This document shows, in pieces, positions 62,153 to 64,000 of a DNA stretch of 64,000 bases. The notes beneath the pieces were generated by a model. That model made no database searches, had not been told where the DNA came from, and saw nothing but the letters and a program-made list of their open reading frames with translations. The stretch is taken from contig NZ_SCFN01000004.1 in the NCBI RefSeq assembly GCF_004138285.1, positions 62,001 to 126,000 of the forward strand. Reading direction: 5' to 3'. The DNA comes from Gottfriedia acidiceleris (GTDB taxonomy: Bacteria > Bacillota > Bacilli > Bacillales > Bacillaceae_G). The position numbers and the translations under genes were made by a program. Position 1 is the stretch's first letter, and each line of letters starts with the position of its first letter.

Positions 62153-62932
62153 TTATCCCTGTATATTTTTATTCATTTGTTTTATTGCTGATTTTTCTAG
62201 TCTGGATACTTGTGCTTGGGAAATTCCGATTTCTTCGGCAACTTCCATTTGTGTTTTTCCTTGGAAAAATCGTTTGCTTATGATCATTTTTTCTCGATCG
62301 TTTAGTCGTTTCATTCCTTCACGTAGTGCTAGTTCTTCAACCCATTGCTCGTCCTTATTTTTATCATCACTTAGCTGATCCATTACAAAAATTGGATCTC
62401 CGCCATCATTATATATCGGTTCAAATAACGAAACTGGGTCTTGAATTGCATCTAATGCAAAGACGATTTCTTCATGTGTTACGCCTAGTACTTCTGCGAT
62501 TTGAACAGGAGTTGGTTCTTTTGAATTCTCTGCTAATAATCGCTCTCTAACTTGTAATGCTTTATAAGCAATGTCTCTTAATGATCTAGACACTCTTATT
62601 GGGTTATTATCCCTTAAATATCTTCTTATTTCACCAATAATCATAGGTACAGCATACGTCGAAAATTTTACATTTTGGCTTAAATCAAAATTATCAATAG
62701 ACTTCATAAGGCCTATGCAGCCTACTTGAAATAAGTCATCCACAAATTCTCCGCGATTATTGAAACGCTGAATAACACTTAGGACAAGTCGCAAATTACC
62801 GTTTACGATTGTTTCTCTTGCGCTTCGATCACCGCTTTGCATTGCGTGAAATAACTTACGCATCTCATCATTCTTTAAAACTGGAAGCTTTGATGTATCT
62901 ACACCGCATATTTCTACTTTGTTTCGTGTCAT
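62153..62932 (-). CDS. sigG: RNA polymerase sporulation sigma factor SigG
   Basis: Late forespore sigma factor, 259 residues. Its start MTRNKVEICGVDTSKLPVLK is close to B. subtilis SigG. Region 2 (FVDDLFQVGCIGLMKSIDNF, then KFSTYAVPMIIGEIRRYLRD), region 3 (PVQIAEVLGV) and region 4 (TQMEVAEEIGISQAQVSRLE) are all complete. A SigF/SigG promoter stands upstream; the gene is also read from the spoIIG operon but production depends on forespore engulfment control. It is followed by the hairpin array. Confidence 0.97.
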   Translation of the reverse strand: MTRNKVEICGVDTSKLPVLKNDEMRKLFHAMQSGDRSARETIVNGNLRLVLSVIQRFNNRGEFVDDLFQVGCIGLMKSIDNFDLSQNVKFSTYAVPMIIGEIRRYLRDNNPIRVSRSLRDIAYKALQVRERLLAENSKEPTPVQIAEVLGVTHEEIVFALDAIQDPVSLFEPIYNDGGDPIFVMDQLSDDKNKDEQWVEELALREGMKRLNDREKMIISKRFFQGKTQMEVAEEIGISQAQVSRLEKSAIKQMNKNIQG

Positions 62933-62969
62933 GATGTTCCCTCCTACTTGGAGTTGCTGTACTATAGGT

Positions 62970-62998
62970 AAGTATCTCCTTCGGTGGAAAATTTATGC
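62970..62998 (-). promoter_or_regulatory. SigF/SigG-type promoter of sigG
   Basis: On the minus strand GCATA (62998-62994), 14 bp, GGAGATACTT (62979-62970) fits the SigF consensus as recalled (GYWTA, GGNRANAHTW), with a spacer one base short. It lies about 40 bp before the sigG ATG. Confidence 0.65.
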
Positions 62999-63149
62999 AC
63001 AAAATAAAATATACAAAAATAATAAATTCAGTATAAAAAAACCTACCAAATAGGGAAAAAGCAAGGGTTTCCTTTGCTGAATTAATGAAAATTAGCAGCT
63101 AGGACTTATGAAAATATTTTTAAAAATTATTTGGATATCCTTCATACAT

Positions 63150-63194
63150 AGAAAAAACCGATTAGTATTTGAAAAACTCAAATCTAATCGGTTC
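63150..63194 (-). terminator. sigE terminator
   Basis: Long stem of 10 bp plus a second helix (AACCGATTAG with CTAATCGGTT, arms 63156-63165 and 63184-63193; ATTTGA/TCAAAT inside), T-rich on the minus strand. It separates sigE from sigG. Confidence 0.8.
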
Positions 63195-63201
63195 TTATAT
63201 T

Positions 63202-63921
63202 TTAAACCATTTTATTAAACTCTTTTCGAAGTCTTTTAATAATACGTTTTTCTAATCGGGATATATATGATTGCGATATTCCAAGCATATCAGCTACATC
63301 TTTTTGGGTCTTTTCTTCGGTTCCATCTAATCCAAATCGTAGTTCCATTATTTGTTTTTCACGATCATTCAGTTGATCTAATGCCTTTGTTAGTAATGAT
63401 TTATCGACATTGGCTTCTAAGTCCTTCGTTATGATATCGTCTTCTGTACCTAATACATCTGAAAGTAATAATTCATTACCATCCCAATCAATATTTAATG
63501 GTTCATCGAATGAGACTTCAGAACGGTTTTTATTATTTCTGCGTAAGTGCATCAGAATTTCATTTTCGATACATCTTGAAGCATAAGTTGCCAATTTAAT
63601 TTTCTTTTCCGGATTAAAGGTATTAACGGCTTTTATCAATCCAATTGTACCAATGCTAATTAAATCTTCAATATTAATCCCAGTATTTTCAAACTTTCTT
63701 GCGATATAAACTACTAATCGTAGATTTCTCTCAATTAATAGTGATCTAGCACCTAAATCGCCATTCGGTAGTTTCTGTAAAAGCTTTTCTTCTTCTTCCC
63801 TTGTCAAAGGAGGTGGTAATGCCTCACTTCCCCCAATGTAGTATACTTCATCTGCTTTCAAACCAAGCTTTACTAATAGCTTATACAAACCTAACTTTAG
63901 TTTTAAGAAAAATCGATTCAT
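63202..63921 (-). CDS. sigE: RNA polymerase sporulation sigma factor SigE (pro-sigma E)
   Basis: Early mother-cell sigma factor made as an inactive precursor. The amphipathic pro-sequence (residues 1-27, [20 protein letters not shown]) leads into [13 protein letters not shown], close to where SpoIIGA cuts. Regions 2 and 4 are complete ([40 protein letters not shown]). The length, 239, equals B. subtilis SigE. Its ribosome site GGAGGTAG lies just after the spoIIGA stop. Confidence 0.97.
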   Translation of the reverse strand: MNRFFLKLKLGLYKLLVKLGLKADEVYYIGGSEALPPPLTREEEEKLLQKLPNGDLGARSLLIERNLRLVVYIARKFENTGINIEDLISIGTIGLIKAVNTFNPEKKIKLATYASRCIENEILMHLRRNNKNRSEVSFDEPLNIDWDGNELLLSDVLGTEDDIITKDLEANVDKSLLTKALDQLNDREKQIMELRFGLDGTEEKTQKDVADMLGISQSYISRLEKRIIKRLRKEFNKMV

Positions 63922-63931
63922 TTTCTACCTC

Positions 63932-64000
63932 CTATGCAATTTCATTAATTGTTCCCTGCATCATTTTTGGATGAAGGATACATTCATATAAATTGTCTGA
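63932..64000 (-). CDS. spoIIGA: Sigma-E processing peptidase SpoIIGA (C-terminal fragment)
   Basis: The last 22 codons read on the minus strand end MMQGTIN then EIA and stop at 63932-63934; upstream the frame ILHPK resembles the SpoIIGA C-terminus. Position directly before sigE, 10 bp away, is that of spoIIG. SpoIIGA is a membrane aspartic protease that activates pro-SigE. Most of the gene is outside the window, so identity rests on context. Confidence 0.75.
   Translation of the reverse strand, partial: SDNLYECILHPKMMQGTINEIA

Overview
This 64 kb window is chromosomal core from an AT-rich, endospore-forming member of the Bacillaceae. The evidence is the unbroken Bacillus subtilis-like gene order spoIIGA-sigE-sigG-ylmCDE-sepF-ylmGH-divIVA-ileS-ylyA-lspA-ylyB-pyr operon ... 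rqcH-Ca ATPase-yicC-gmk-rpoZ-coaBC-priA-def-fmt-rsmB-rlmN-prpC-prkC-rsgA-rpe-thiN-spoVM-rpmB-yloU-fakA-sdaAB-sdaAA-recG. The sporulation genes sigE, sigG, spoVM and spoIIGA are present. Genus and species cannot be fixed from the sequence alone. Nearly everything is on the minus strand, so the usual Bacillus map runs from right to left here.

Right part (38.9-64 kb). Sporulation sigma factors (sigE, sigG with a SigF-type promoter) are followed by a 600-bp block of long hairpin repeats where B. subtilis has ylmA. Next come the cell-division cluster (ylmC-ylmD-ylmE-sepF-ylmG-ylmH-divIVA), ileS behind an isoleucine T-box, two unshared genes (a small HTH protein and a secreted CAP protein), ylyA-lspA-ylyB, and the de novo pyrimidine operon pyrR-pyrP-pyrB-pyrC-carA-carB-pyrK-pyrD-pyrF-pyrE. 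That operon has two recognisable PyrR attenuators, not three.

Middle (25.4-38.9 kb) is an accessory region between rqcH and pyrE, where B. subtilis carries sulfate-assimilation genes. Two near-identical ~475-bp noncoding elements lie in inverted orientation and bracket a 5-kb segment with glutamate racemase, a MarR regulator beside an MFS exporter (with clear palindromic operators), a NUDIX hydrolase and a DUF4240 protein. Outside the bracket lie a GNAT acetyltransferase, an ABC exporter pair, a membrane-anchored protein of unknown function, a secreted permuted papain-fold (YiiX/NlpC-like) protein and a DinB/DUF1572 protein.

Left part (1-25.4 kb) is the housekeeping block: RQC factor RqcH, a Ca-type P-ATPase, YicC RNase, nucleotide and CoA enzymes, PriA, the formyl-Met pair def/fmt, rRNA methylases, the PrpC/PrkC phosphatase-kinase pair, RsgA, Rpe, ThiN, the 27-residue SpoVM (too short for most gene callers), ribosomal protein L28, the FakA kinase locus, serine dehydratase and the start of recG.

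No CRISPR array, prophage, transposase, rRNA or tRNA gene was seen. The most unusual material is noncoding: the paired inverted elements and the 21-bp duplication beside one of them, the triple hairpin array next to sigG with a detached fragment between def and priA, and duplicated terminators that overlap stop codons.
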